DNA from: Candidatus Tharpella sp.
GTDB lineage: Bacteria > Desulfobacterota > Anaeroferrophillalia > Anaeroferrophillales > Tharpellaceae
DNA length: 6,078 bases
Assembly: GCA_021163565.1 (NCBI GenBank)
Contig: JAGGTT010000169.1
Coordinates: 1 to 6,078 of the forward strand
Reading direction: 5' to 3'
The translations under genes and the position numbers were made by a program. Every line of letters starts with the position of its first letter. Position 1 is the stretch's first letter. The notes below the pieces were generated by a model. It did not search any database, was not told where the DNA came from, and was given only the letters and a program-made list of their open reading frames with translations. Shown here in pieces: positions 6,009-6,078 of the stretch.

Positions 6009-6044
6009 TTTTTAATTAAAGAGCAGCTTGACTGTCTTTTTTTT
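5990..6044 (+). terminator. Intrinsic terminator overlapping the aptamer (expression platform)
   Basis: A long hairpin followed by eight T. AAAAGACAG (5990-5998) pairs exactly with CTGTCTTTT (6032-6040). After one C/A mismatch, CGGGTTGC (6000-6007) pairs with GCAGCTTG (6023-6030), including G-U pairs. CTTT/AAAG (6008-6011/6018-6021) can extend it beyond a bulged A. The T-run is 6037-6044. The left arm is the 3' third of the aptamer, so aptamer and terminator cannot form together. Ligand binding should therefore prevent termination, an ON switch. The A-rich left flank means weak termination on the opposite strand is also possible. Confidence 0.85.
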
Positions 6045-6078
6045 GTGCGGCAGGATGGGAAAAGTTTCATTATGTTTA

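Noticed and set aside
5705..6070. Minus-strand frame of 121 codons
   Set aside because: It runs antisense through the riboswitch and terminator; the protein is a Lys/Arg/Ser/Cys-rich chance translation of RNA-structure sequence.

Overview
The window carries most of a bacterial phosphate-starvation (Pho) locus on the minus strand and, at its right edge, the 5' leader of an unseen plus-strand gene. Read along the minus strand, the order is phoB (5244-4546), phoR (4540-2732), phoU (2735-2067), a YajD-type HNH nuclease gene (1846-1472) and the first 406 codons of pstC (1218 to the left edge). The domain architectures are Gram-negative: a PhoR with a periplasmic sensor and a long-form PstC. Together with a GEMM-I-type cyclic-dinucleotide riboswitch, they suggest a deltaproteobacterial (Desulfuromonadia/Desulfobacterota-like) genome. 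That placement is inference; no marker gene in the window settles it.

phoB, phoR and phoU form a tight operon. The phoB-phoR gap is 5 bp, and phoR and phoU share the 4-bp ATGA overlap. PhoR is the membrane histidine kinase, PhoB the DNA-binding response regulator, and PhoU the adaptor that relays transport state from the Pst permease to PhoR. After phoU comes a 220-bp gap with a perfect 8-bp inverted repeat, then the small HNH gene with a good ribosome binding site, then a 253-bp gap, then pstC. No pstS lies between phoR and pstC; pstA and pstB would be expected beyond the left edge. A related short sequence (G[T/A]CATCT core) occurs upstream of phoB, the HNH gene and pstC, and may be a local form of the Pho box.

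The region 5245-5912 has no convincing gene. Its left part holds the phoB promoter, reading left. From about 5880 rightward there is a compact regulatory unit reading right. It comprises a sigma70-like promoter (TTGACT, 17 bp, TACTAA), a predicted start near 5914, an RNA with the hallmarks of a GEMM-I aptamer (c-di-GMP or 3',3'-cGAMP), and a strong intrinsic terminator at 5990-6044. The ascending arm of the terminator is the 3' part of the aptamer itself. This geometry predicts a transcriptional ON switch: the ligand-bound aptamer blocks the terminator and lets the downstream gene, beyond 6078, be transcribed. The riboswitch is the most interesting element in the window. The Pho genes are conventional apart from the embedded nuclease gene and the gene order.
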